DNA of 34,007 bases from Saccoglossus kowalevskii. Lineage: Eukaryota; Hemichordata; Enteropneusta; Harrimaniidae. Under the pieces are notes generated by a model. It did not search any database. It was not told where the DNA came from and saw nothing but the letters and a program-made list of their open reading frames with translations. The DNA lies in NCBI RefSeq assembly GCF_000003605.2, contig NW_003158724.1, positions 121,275 to 155,281 on the forward strand, written 5' to 3'. Below are positions 22,096-32,567 of the stretch, in pieces (position 1 is the first letter of the stretch; every line of letters begins with the position of its first letter). Position numbers and translations under genes: made by a program.

Positions 22096-22596
22096 CAGCT
22101 ACCACTACTGTATGCCCAAATTTATTTGTCGAGTTGCATGTGGATTTTTTCAGTATATGTTCACCATCAGGATGAAATAAGCACTTCACCTGATTGACTT
22201 AACTGGTTTGACAATTATCACAGTCAGTAAGTGTGTTTTTTTTCTGAGGAAATTGTTTTGTACTACCAGGTAATGTTGTGAAGTGGACCAGTGCTTAGTG
22301 GTAGCGACATCCTTACAGCAAGTTTTGAAAATTTGATTGTAATGATCTGTGCGGGAAGTAACCGCATCCATGCTGCAGTGCAGGCGAAAAAGTGTCTGTG
22401 CAGCAAGAACTGTGCAGCATGGCTGCAGCAGCCCTACAGCATAGACGCCACAACCTGTAAGGGCAGTATTATTTCCAACCAAACACTGGAAACATTGACT
22501 GGTCTCCATTTTGCCTCAATATCCTCCCAAATTACTTATGTCACTTTTACTACACAACAAATATTCAAATACTGACAATAATATGATATCGTGAAC

Positions 22597-22602
22597 TTTA
22601 TT
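22597..22602 (-). terminator. NFYA: Poly(A) signal of NFYA
   Basis: AATAAA on the minus strand, about 134 bases past the NFYA stop codon. It fits a short 3' UTR. Confidence 0.6.
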
Positions 22603-22735
22603 TTTTCATCAAATATTAATAAATAATAGTTTAACCAATGAAAATACATACAAATAAAGAGATACCCTGCATTATCGGGCAATTTAGCACTCAGTTCAAC
22701 TTTTATAAAAACAGAAAACATGATCGTTCAATAAA

Positions 22736-23904
22736 TTAACTTTTGGTTGCAAATTTTCCTCCAATCATTCTTCTCCTATTGACTGCATGAAGATGACGAG
22801 ACTCGTGAAGATATTTCTAGGATGAGAAAGATAACAAATCAGCATTAAACTCTGCAGAGCTCATATGTAAATACAGAATGTATGCATTATTCGTGTTTTA
22901 TGAAAAATTATCGGTAATCATTGAAAGTGTAGTAGGTTCAGGGGTCAAAGATCAGAAAACACCCGCACAAACTCCATGTATGATTAACACGTACATGCAT
23001 TTTCTATTAGAAAACTCATAGCCTATATTACATTTTAATTATTCTCTTCATAAAGAAGTTTTCAAAAACCACCCAAAAAAATATTTTATAACATAATTAA
23101 TAAGTATGCACTCAAATCAATGATTTATTCAGAAAAAGTAAAACTGAATCGGTTAAGTGTGTCAGAGATAGGGACAAGACACTTAAAAATAAATTTGGCA
23201 TCCAGTCGCCAATTCGAGACTGTCATCCTTAAAGCGCGGTGGTCGTCGCCCCGCGTCCTGTTCGATATGGGACTCATAGCACCGTATACAACGCGTGTAA
23301 AATACATTGTTTATTTACATGAAATTCGAACACGCGCTGTGCGGTGACCACTGCGCTTGAAGTAACTAATAAACATTCTGAATTAAATCTCAAAGCAGAT
23401 TTAAGTCAAAGCATAAACACCCTGGAACCAAGTTTTACAGTGACATTCAAATAGTTACTTTTTCGACAAAATACCACACTGCACCAATAAAAATAATTAA
23501 CTGTATATGCTCAGCTTCTATTAGTGCACATGAGCCAAAACGTTTTGTAGGATGTTAATGCATGTCATGTTTAATGATATAGCGGTACCTATGAGATAGG
23601 TATACAATACACATGTAAATTGCAAAATTTTAATGCGTTGTGTGACAAAATGACACTGAACCATTTATGCTAACATTTTTAACAAGTGATATATGTTAGT
23701 TTATGCGTTTCTTATAGAGCAAATGTGGGACATGTTTTCACCATAAAAGGTGTAGGTAGATTGTGTGTTTACAAAACATACCTTTCTTTGTTTTGGTATT
23801 CTTCCAAGAGCCTCCAACTTTGCTCTGGCCTCTCGTCTTTTCAATATTCTGTGATACTGCTTGGCATTCACATATAAAGGCTCTTCAGATTGATCCATAC
23901 TTTG
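22736..23904 (-). CDS. NFYA: NFYA last two exons: subunit-contact and DNA-binding core, divergent end
   Basis: Exon 4 holds the A1 helix, YVNAKQYHRILKRREARAKL (266-285), which contacts NF-YB/NF-YC, and the linker EALGRIPKQRK. Exon 5 holds KYLHESRHLHAVNRRRMIGG then KFATKS and TAA. Most animal NF-YA reads RHRHAMARKRGEGGRF here. This copy changes the second Arg to Leu (as in plants), Met-Ala to Val-Asn and Gly-Glu to Met-Ile, keeps the GG and Phe, and lacks the usual tail of about 30 residues after GGRF. No alternative last exon was found between 22735 and 19800. The His and Arg residues around RH-H-A and the Arg cluster remain, so DNA binding is plausible. Confidence 0.9.
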
Positions 23905-24508
23905 CTGAAAGCAAAACATTATAAGATTTATTGCAATCTGCCACCAGCAATTCCCTTGTTCACACTTCATAGAAAATACTAAACTTACAAACCTATTATC
24001 GACTACAAGACATCAGAGTATGGAAACAATGATATATATAGTGGGTGATATTCTCACAGAAATTCATATTCATTTCAGACCATTTTCATAACACTATAAA
24101 CAAAAGTCTGACTCAAAACTAAAATTTGAATATAAAAAAGTTAGCACTGAGTAAAGTAAATATAAAGTCACTATTGTTTCACCATGCTCACTTGATAAAG
24201 CCTCTATTGACTTCACTGCAAAGTTGAGAAATGTACCTTGTACCATCAGCCCAGGATTGGTAATGTTGCTTAGTGTTTATACCCCAAAAGTACAAGACCA
24301 ACTCTTCTCTGAGCTAAGTTCAATATGCTTGATATAAGTATTCACTGGTTTTTAACAGGTGTAAACTAGCTTTATTATAGCTGCTAAGTTGTTGTGCACA
24401 AACGCACAAACACAGTAGAGTGACTTAACATAAGGTCATTGTTGAATATACAAAACAATGAATTGACACATCTGCAAATTAGATAGCAACTAGACCAAAT
24501 ATAAATAT

Positions 24509-24566
<58 letters not shown>

Positions 24567-26424
24567 GATTGGTCAATGGAAACCCTTTTTTTGCATGACG
24601 AAGAGTCTAATGCTATTCCATTGAAATATAAAAATTTGAAATTCATTTTTGTAAAAAGTTTGTTAAGATGGTAAATGAACATATATAAGTGTAACATTTG
24701 TTTCTGGTTCTTTGATGTTCAAAAAATGGTGCAATGAACACCCTTTTATTCTTTCATTTGAACAATGTTTTGGCAGAAGCCAAACGAAAAAGTGTCAGCT
24801 TTATAACTAGCGCACACTAACCAGAAATAACTTTTTTTTTTGGCCTCACATGCCACAAAATTATTTTTAAATTGTATAATTACCAATTCTTTGGCTACAG
24901 CAACATGACCTCTGTTGTCTTGGGACATGGATAATAACTGTGATCCTGAAAGTGAATAGTGAACAATACAAGTTTAGTATGCGTGTCAATCATATCGATA
25001 ACACTAACCTCAAATTTAATTTAGCATATTGTGATAAAATGGGGATTGTGTTATTTTCTTTGATGGAATGAATATTTTTGGATTTGAATGTAGCGTACTT
25101 GGATATTTGTTTACACACATGGATACACAAAGATCACTGTTTTATCAAATTTAATTGTACAAATTGCTTAGCAATAGACAGTCATGTGTAATTGACACAA
25201 AATGGTGAAAACTGAGACAATGTAAAGTACATCCTTTTTTCTTTGTCACAGTTGTGTATGGATGTTCTTGTCACTGGTTAAAATAACACAATTCTACTCA
25301 CCGGAAGCCAGCTGCAGTGGAACTTGATTGGCACCAACTAATATAACAGTGTTGTTAGCAGCTCCATTCAAAGGTGGATTCCCACCAACATCTATTGCCA
25401 CATTATCACCTTGTCCCAAATTACTCTGTGAACTACTGGTCTTGACCACGTCAATATTACCATTCATGGCACCAGGATTGTTTAGGAGATAATATTGCTG
25501 ACGTACATCTCCATTTGGTTGCACTTTGTTAGCTGCATCACTTGAGTTACCATGCCCTGTGTAAATATTTTGTTGTTGTCCCTGTGCTTGCATGGTACCA
25601 GTGGTTGACGACTGTGCCATGGTTGCTATGGGTTGTGCATCTCCTCCACTACCATTGCGAGCTGGATAGATTGGAGACTGAGTTGTGGTGGGCAGTGAAA
25701 GAGCAGCACTTGGATATAATACTGGTGTATTTCGCTCATTGTTACCGCCAGAGTTTTGCGGCAAGAAGTTCATCTCGGTTGAACTCTGGAAGTTACCTAT
25801 TGCTTCAGAGTGTGTGGGCACACCATTACCCAACTGAGCTGGGTGGAATGATATCCCAGCCTGTGGTTCCTATAATAAGAACATGCATATTTTATAAAAC
25901 TATTGTATGATATGTCTGGATGAATAACAGAAAGTAGCTTGTTGTTTAGTACTATACAACACAATACCATATTCAATAAAAATAGATGACAAAGACAATT
26001 TTGAAAACTTCTACAGGGCAAGTTTGAAGAAAAACTTAACAATTTACAGCAATATTATTCAGAAAAAAAAGGACCTCAATGCTAGGTGAAAGAAAAAAAC
26101 TAATTGGCAGTTTTACATCTTTAGAGGAATGGGGAAAGAGGTGAAAAATGTCAGCACTTTTTTAGTTTGCATCGCCATCTTGGAAATATCATGACATCGT
26201 TCTTATTTAGAATATTTATTTCCAAATATACAAGGAAAGGCCTGCCACTGCATCATCATATTTAACATTTGCCGTTAGAGTTTACTTACCTGAGGTGTGT
26301 TAACATACATGACATGGGCTTGCTGGTTACTGCTATTATAATTACTTTCAAACTGACTTGCAGCATTCGAAACAGTAGACAAACAGGTATATGTCATATC
26401 ATCGATACCGCCAGTAGCGTCCAT
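22736..26424 (-). CDS. NFYA: Nuclear transcription factor Y subunit alpha (NF-YA), five coding exons
   Basis: NF-YA joins the NF-YB/NF-YC histone-fold pair and reads CCAAT boxes. Exons in order: 26290-26424, 25302-25869, 24884-24945, 23782-23904 and 22736-22816, all GT-AG with matching phases, totalling 322 residues plus TAA (human 347). The ATG at 26422-26424 starts MDATGGIDDMTYTCLS. Upstream, an acceptor TTTTTAACAG ends at 26444, so the first exon is non-coding. The N-terminal two thirds (1-255) are rich in Q, N, S, G and T (for example MQAQGQQQNIYTG), as in the transactivation region of the family. The conserved core begins at EEPLYVNAKQYHRILKRR (262-279). The end is unusually short. Confidence 0.96.
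23232..23358. mobile_element. Short MITE with 13-bp terminal inverted repeats
   Basis: AAGCGCGGTGGTC (23232-23244) pairs with GACCACTGCGCTT (23346-23358) at 12 of 13 positions. The 127-bp element shares 84 bp with 4431-4514, which shows it is a family. The target duplication is unclear. It lies in NFYA intron 4. Confidence 0.75.
24511..24564. repeat. (AT)27 microsatellite in NFYA intron 3
   Basis: Uninterrupted AT dinucleotides over 54 bases. Open frames of alternating Ile-Tyr through it are artefacts. Confidence 0.98.
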
Positions 26425-26443
26425 TGTTTTCAGTTACAACTAC

Positions 26444-28560
26444 CTGTTAAAAAAGAAAATTCTTATTTCAACAATTCATCAAAAACATTACTAGTGATCT
26501 GACCAGAGGGTGGGGTGTACCATACAATTAATTCAGCATTTGTACAGATGATGCAAACAATCAAAGATAAAGTTTTGACACTCCCATCTCAAAGAATTTT
26601 TTTTTTACAAAATATTCAATTTTTAAATTGTTTTGGACATTCATTACTCAAGAAAATGCTAGAGTTGAAAATATCCTGTAGTTGTTTTCCCTTTTTTCCT
26701 TTCTCACTATAAATTTTACAGGATTTTTAAATTTTAGTAGGTAAATCAAATTTGTGTTAACATAAATTTTGAGTAGTTTCTATTGATTTTTCATACAATA
26801 CATGCAAACCAGGAACCATTTTTTAAAAATATTTTTCGATTTACATCTTTCATGAAAAAGTATTCCACACATTATCACTGACACGAATCCAGAGAGGCCA
26901 GCATCTATTTGACGAAATCAACAACTTCTATCAGGGCAGTTACTATTCAGTTATTTGAATGGCAATTTTACTTTTCCCAGGCTATAAAAGACTACTCTAA
27001 ATGTCTAGCTCTGTCTATATTTAACAGGGCTCCAGCATTCAAAATTATGATGGCATATATAGCTAAAAAAACAAAAAAAAACAGACAACAATGAATAATT
27101 ATTTTGTGTTCTTCTATAATTCAACATTTACAACCATTCTGAGAATTTTTCAGACAGTCAGTTAAGAAGATGCCTTGCAACTCTGCAAAAGACTTTGTTT
27201 TTGTATAATTTAAACTTTACAGCGTTGTCGTATTGACAGATTTTAGATCATTCAATTTTTATAGCAGATGAGAGTAAAGCATAGTTTTTCAAAATGACAC
27301 TCATTCATTGAAAATGTTATTTTGTTGTTTTAATAATTCTTGAATTACATACAATGTAGATAAACAAGAAATGAAGAGTAGTTATTGAATATTACACTAA
27401 GTTTGCAAATCATCATGTTGATCACCCGAAGAAATAGTGAATCCTACATAGTACACCATCCTGTCAAGCGGTGCCGCCAAGTCTAAAACAACGACAAGTG
27501 TTTTGCAAAGTTGAAAGCTTTCCTGCTGTCTGTCCGAATAATTCTCGGTACTGCTGTAACAATTCAGAAAAAAATACATGTATATACAGCACTGTTACTG
27601 CTCACAATTAGATTCTGGAATATCTACTGCCAGAAATGTTTCCAGTTAAATAATCTAACTGTGACCTAAAGTTTAATTTCACTACTACAACTACAGTCAC
27701 TTGGGGGCTGAAAATCAATAAATACTAATTTAAAAAAAAAAAAATCCTCCGCTATACGTATATAAACAAACAAGTTGTGAAACATGGCACCTAGTAAATC
27801 GACACCCTGTCGGTTTCAAATTTCGATTTCTTACCTTAAAATGCGGAAATTTTTTTTAGAGGGGATCAGGTGTTACGTTAATAACCATTGTTCATAATCG
27901 CCAACTTGGTTTTATGCAAAACTGCACAAATCCCGCGTTTTCTGATGATATCCAACGATTTAATTAGTATTTATTGATTTTCAGCCCCCAAGTGACTGTG
28001 TCTACAACATACTACATTGTCAAATCTTGTCATCAAAAGGTTTGTAATACACATTTTCTTGTTTAGATCAGAGATTCCTCATTTGGGAAATTAAAAATTT
28101 ACACAGTTGAAGAGAATAAAAAATAAAAACTCATGACTGTATAATGTGAAAAAAAATAGTGTCAGGCATGCGTGAGTAAATATTCGCAAAATATGGAATC
28201 CCCCCCCCCCCAGATTTCACAAGGGCACCGGTAACCCCTATTTGGATCTTTTCTTCGTGTGTAGCAAAAGATTGAAATACTACTAATTTTCAAAAAAGAA
28301 TTAGACTACTTAGTACAACCATGGATACAGTTATCTCTTCGATCTAAATAAAATACAAAACACATTTCATCAAATTCCCAGAACTTAAAATGACAATTCC
28401 TGTAATTTTAATTTACAGGATAAATTAGATGAAAGTAAATATTGCTGGCGTGAATTCTCGGAATGAAAGGTGTGATAACATGCAACATAAATATCAGTAG
28501 ATGTGCGCTGGAGTACATACTGATAATAAGTATGTCAACGTCGTAGCCTTCGCATTCGAC
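26444..28560. other. Probable first intron of NFYA, no coding exon seen
   Basis: AT-rich DNA between the acceptor of the first coding exon and the presumed promoter. It contains the inverted-repeat element at 27692-28001, a C12 run at 28200-28211 and short IR structures such as ACATACT/AGTATGT near 28517-28537. A possible non-coding-exon donor, CA|GTATGT on the minus strand, lies near 28526. Confidence 0.4.
27692..28001. mobile_element. MITE with perfect 37-bp terminal inverted repeats
   Basis: 27694-27730 and 27962-27998 are exact reverse complements over 37 bases, beginning CAGTCACTTGGGGGCTGAAA. The repeats are flanked by CTACAAC at 27685-27691 and 28002-28008, a likely 7-8 bp target duplication. 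The interior of about 230 bp is non-coding. Perfect arms suggest recent activity. The superfamily is uncertain; an 8-bp duplication would favour hAT. Confidence 0.88.
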
Positions 28561-28780
28561 TCGAGAGACAAAATAAAATGGCGTCGCCTTCAAAATAATC
28601 TCAATTGGAATCGACGACGCATTCTAGCCAAGTATCAACTGAACATTTAGATTTACAATGTCGTTTACTCTCTGAAGAAACCAATTCATGTTGGAAACTC
28701 GCGGGGTTTTTCATGATGCTGTTTTTTGTCTTCCTGATTGGTTGCCAAGCCGTCCACTCACAGCCAATGGCAGAAAAGTT
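28560..28780 (-). promoter_or_regulatory. NFYA: Presumed NFYA promoter with four CCAAT pentamers
   Basis: CCAAT occurs as ATTGG at 28604-28608, CCAAT at 28681-28685, ATTGG at 28737-28741 and CCAAT at 28764-28768. The last two have extended contexts CTGATTGGTT and CAGCCAATGG, good NF-Y sites. AAAATGGCG (28575-28583) is YY1-like. The transcription start is not visible, so the assignment to NFYA rather than SNRPG is inferred from position. Confidence 0.5.
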
Positions 28781-29219
28781 TTATTTCTAACAAAATCAAC
28801 TTCACAAATAATTCAGAATTGAATATGTGATAACAACTATCTTTGTACATGGTACACTCTATCAAAAATAAAATACACGCCAAATTCTACTTACTTTGTA
28901 TAGCATAAAATCAAACGTTTCGCATTTTTCAGTCGTCGGTCTGCAGAATCCTTTCGCACGTTCGGGTTTATTCGGGTACTGATTCGGAATACGGACTAAA
29001 CCATTCTTAATAATACATTCAGGATCCGTATTTTTGTAAATAGAAAAGAAATTATATTAACCTTTGGTATTTTTAAACAAAACATATGCGTGTTAAGATC
29101 CGAAATATATCAATAATAACATTTATGAATTTTACCACACTTCATTTACTCGCTGTTCTATTAGTCCCTCACAAAGATAATAGTCTGACCCAGTTCGATG
29201 TAAAGTCGTCCGCTTGGCG

Positions 29220-29276
29220 TTGTGCAGCCATCTTTGTTTTGGGTTTAATCAGCTGTTGTATCGCTAAGAATCCACT
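29220..29276 (+). promoter_or_regulatory. SNRPG: SNRPG 5' region with a YY1-like site
   Basis: GCAGCCATCTTTG (29224-29236), reverse complement of CAAAGATGGCTGC, is a YY1-type motif about 45 bases before the start codon. Another, AAAATGGCTGC, lies in intron 1 at 29407-29417. No TATA box is placed to serve this start. Confidence 0.45.
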
Positions 29277-29614
29277 ATGAGTAAAGCACATCCACCGGAA
29301 TTGAAAAAGTAAGTAGTTATTCTACATTTCAAACTGTATTTCCAAATGAAAAATAATACATAATTCCAGTGATTTGGCTTGAAATAAACGTAAAATTATA
29401 GATGCCAAAATGGCTGCCTCCATGTCATGTCAACATGGCTTGTTTTTGTTCATGTTATTGTTTGTAAATGTTGCATTGGTGACATTTTAGATCTGAATAT
29501 TCCAATCGAAACTGCTGTGTTGAGAAGTCTTGTTCTAATTCTTGACAAAATCAACGTTTTTTAGCTAATTTTTATTTTATTTTTTTCACAGATTTATGGA
29601 CAAGAAACTCTCCT
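29277..29614 (+). CDS. SNRPG: Small nuclear ribonucleoprotein G (SNRPG), first two coding exons (partial)
   Basis: SmG is one of seven Sm proteins that form the ring on U1, U2, U4 and U5 snRNAs. Exon 1, 29277-29308, encodes MSKAHPPELK plus two bases of the next Lys; exon 2, 29592-29614, is only 23 nt and completes KFMDKKLS plus one base. The joined MSKAHPPELKKFMDKKLS equals the start of human SmG. Introns are GT-AG (GTAAGT donors at 29309 and 29615; acceptor TTTTCACAG). The next exon should start with two bases finishing Leu and encode the Sm1 motif; it is not found before 34007, so intron 2 exceeds 4.3 kb. The gene diverges from NFYA. Confidence 0.94.
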
Positions 29615-30677
29615 GTAAGTGCTGCTTTTTGTTTAGCCCTGTGTACATATAGCTGTTTTAGGGGTGGTATTAACATTGTGATTTTATGGCAGCCCGACAG
29701 GTGCCGAAAAGGTCCAGATGAAAATGAGCACCTCCACATTCACAGACGCATAGCTATTTTTTGTTATGTATAGACAAAACAGTACATATAGATCAATTAT
29801 TAGAGATTAACATCCATCGCCTTTATTTTACTGTTAATTTTCATTACTACTTGGTTGTTTCATTCTCTAAGACAAGCCTACGTCACAAACTGGTCAAACT
29901 CCCCCAGACATTGACAGCAGCCAATCACAGACTAGCTTAAACAATAGCTTTCCCTGATGATAATACTTAGCAACGTTTATTTCCCCCCACGTTAACTTGA
30001 AAAATCTTTTATTTTTGTCTTGTTTCCGGTCTGTCTTAGAGAATCGGCCATGTATCAATATATTGTTCACGCACTTCTTACCTGATACCAGCAAAATTAC
30101 ATCCATCCTATTCTTTTCAGGGGTTGCTGTAAAATAAACAACTTTTCCGTCAATATCTCAAGTTCTAATCGCATTTCAATAAAACTTGGTACATTGATGG
30201 TCTGTGAAAATGCAACTAATTAGTTTTGAGTTTAATACATCTATAATAAAATTATGAAATTTATATCATTTTTTAATGAACCTAGTACATACATAGACCT
30301 TATTAGCTTGGAGTTAAAATCTGTGCATAATAATTGCTTACTTTGCATAATAATTACCCAATTTTTTCAAAAAAAGTTATTGCATTTCAGTATGGCTTGG
30401 TATACAAGTGCCTGGGAACAATGCAATAGTTTTGGATTGAAATTCAAGCATACTATGTAATATCACATTTAAATGAAATTTGGTTCATAGATTCTCCAGG
30501 GTAATCTACAGATAAGATTAGTATAGAAAAATATGCATATTGGTTATCTCCATATTATTATCCAATTTCTGGTATCTTAAAAATCAGATTTAAATTGAAT
30601 ATGTCACAAAGGTGCTCTGGAATTAATACTGAAAACCACAATTGTAATGTCACATGTATTTTCTGTAAGTATTATAA
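29615..30677 (+). other. SNRPG: Proximal part of SNRPG intron 2
   Basis: AT-rich with no repeat structure or exon that I can support. None of the short frames encodes the expected Sm1 sequence. Confidence 0.5.
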
Positions 30678-32567
30678 CAGGGTTCGTACGTGGCTCTTGG
30701 AAAGTCTTTGAAAGTCCTTGAATTTCAAAGGACCCCTGGAAAGTCCTGAAATGTCCTTAAAAATGTGATTGACTCGTTGAAAATACTGGAAACCCGATCG
30801 CACTTGTAAATAATCAACATTAACCTTTCTGCAGAAAAATAATTTACGTCGTATTGTGATAGCCCTCCTGTGTTCTCCACACGTTGGTTTGTTAGGGCGG
30901 GTCGCCATGGTAAAATAGTACTCGCCAGGCTAAATATCGCGCCGCCAGGCAGGGATCTCGCCAGCCGGTGAGTGCAGGTCGGTCATGAATGTTAGTAAGC
31001 TATATGAATATTAATTAGCAATGAATATTAATGAGTTCGGTCTATTGTAAAAAGTTAAATAAAACTCATTTGAAACGTTTCAGCCAGGAATATGTTTACG
31101 ATCTTATTTACTCAAAAAACATTCTCTTTCAAAAAATCAACCACGTAATTATTTGACGTATTGTTGTGATTTATTATTCGTACCATTAATTTCTAAAACT
31201 TGTATATTCACAGTAATGAACAAACAAATAAAACTTTCAAAGGTACGACATGACACAACTTACTTCGAGACGTTATACATCGATTATACCAATAATTCTT
31301 CTTACTCAGTCATGATGCCATGCAAAAAATATTACTTCTTTTTTTTTATATGAAATAAAAGTAAAATTGACTGAGTTTTAATCGAGAGTGGTCATTTTTG
31401 ATCACTCCATTGCTTAGATAAAATACACAGACCCGCCATGTGTCCTTCGACTCGATGGGTCAAGAATGCCATCAACCAATCAGAATGCCGCATGGTAATG
31501 CCGGTAGAGTCTCAAAGGTAGTGATCATAAAAATTACATTGCAAAAGTAAAGCGATGTCGTAGCGTGAATTGTTGGCATGATGGTTTTCGAAACTGGTGA
31601 TTAGCAATTTTTAAAAGGTAAAATAGGTCTTGAAAGCAGAGTTTTTACATGATTCACGTTGATAACAGTTCAAATCAATTTTACTAAATCACGCAATAAA
31701 CACGTTCGTTCTTGAGTAGCGTAAACTGATCGTGAACTACGCTTTGACCATGTTACATCAAGATGGAATTGATTTTGAAAGAATTTTAGCTTTCAATCTA
31801 AAGACTGTCTATCGCAGAAAGTATTTACTTACAAAGAGGTGCTAATTTCACAAAATTGACTAGCGCCCATGTATCGTGCGACTAGGTCTATTGTTTACAA
31901 ATTATAATCCACGACTGGCAGGATGTGTGTCGGTCGGTACATAAATTATAATAACAGTCGGACAATAGTCCTGGTCAGAAGCATTTCCATGGTGGTCGCT
32001 AATTTTGAGAGGTCGAATTTTACAAGATCAAGAACATGCACTTAAAAGGAAAAGCAAGCCGGAGTCGAAACGGGGTGTATCATGGACTTGGTACAACATG
32101 CCAACATAGTTAGAACACTGATTGCCCATCTTGAGGAGCAAAAAATGCAGAAGTAAAGTGCAGCCGCTAGCAGGATAAGGAAAGGCATTCTTTCTGAGAT
32201 TGAAAAGCTGGAAAAAAAAGAAAAGACTCAAGGCTGATGTGTGAATTAACCAATTCTTCCGAAAAGTATGCTGAGAAGGCAGATACCGCAAGACACATAA
32301 CATTTGTAACAAAATCAAATAGTCTCAGAAGAACTGCTAAAGAGAAAAAATATGAAATTGCGTGTGTCGTCCAATTTGGAGGAAAAAATACAAAAATTAA
32401 AGGAATAATCAATAGAGAAACATGTCTGTAAAGCTTAGGTGTTTTGAAAAAAAAAATATTTCATTGTCCATCACTCCTGGAAAATGGACCCAAAATGACC
32501 TAAATAGTCCTGGAAAAACTCCTGGAAAGTTCTGGAATTTCATTTGACTTTAAATGTATGAACCCTG
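30678..32567 (+). mobile_element. hAT-like element, family B, in SNRPG intron 2
   Basis: The left end CAGGGTTCGTACG (30678-30690) and right end TGTATGAACCCTG (32555-32567) are inverted repeats at 11 of 13 positions. TCCTGGAAA-type repeats crowd both subterminal regions (30700-30760 and 32475-32540). The CAGGG start is hAT-like, but the flanks TATTATAA and TATAAACT do not form a clean 8-bp duplication. The interior from about 31015 to 32015 is closely related to family A (15306-16407 and 33582 onward), and a broken coding remnant follows. Confidence 0.75.
32082..32431 (+). pseudogene. Broken coiled-coil coding remnant inside family B
   Basis: Starting at the ATG at 32082 the frame reads MDLVQHANIVRTLIAHLEEQ then a stop at 32154-32156. 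The same frame continues RIRKGILSEIEKLEKKEK to a stop at about 32235. A +1 shift then gives SSEKYAEKADTARHITFVTK and SNSLRRTAKEKK, ending at TAA 32429-32431. The heptad-like Leu/Glu/Lys pattern and the SNSLRR-K-KEK ending resemble tails of proteins carried by animal hAT elements. That attribution is from memory of the pattern and is tentative. Confidence 0.55.

Larger units (their letters stand above)
19800..22590. other. Intergenic region between OGA and NFYA
   Basis: No exon is supported. Apart from the repeats listed separately (20734-20853, 21334-21529, 21857-22095) it is AT-rich filler with poly-T runs. Between about 21860 and 22450 the motifs CTGTGCAG, GCAGCATAGAYG and TGCACTG recur many times in both orientations. 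Confidence 0.5.

Noticed and set aside
24479-24697. Minus-strand frame with alternating Ile-Tyr
   Set aside because: Translation of the AT microsatellite.
29086-29280. 64-codon plus-strand frame ending at the SNRPG start
   Set aside because: Overlaps the presumed promoter and the SNRPG initiation codon in another frame; no homology recognised.
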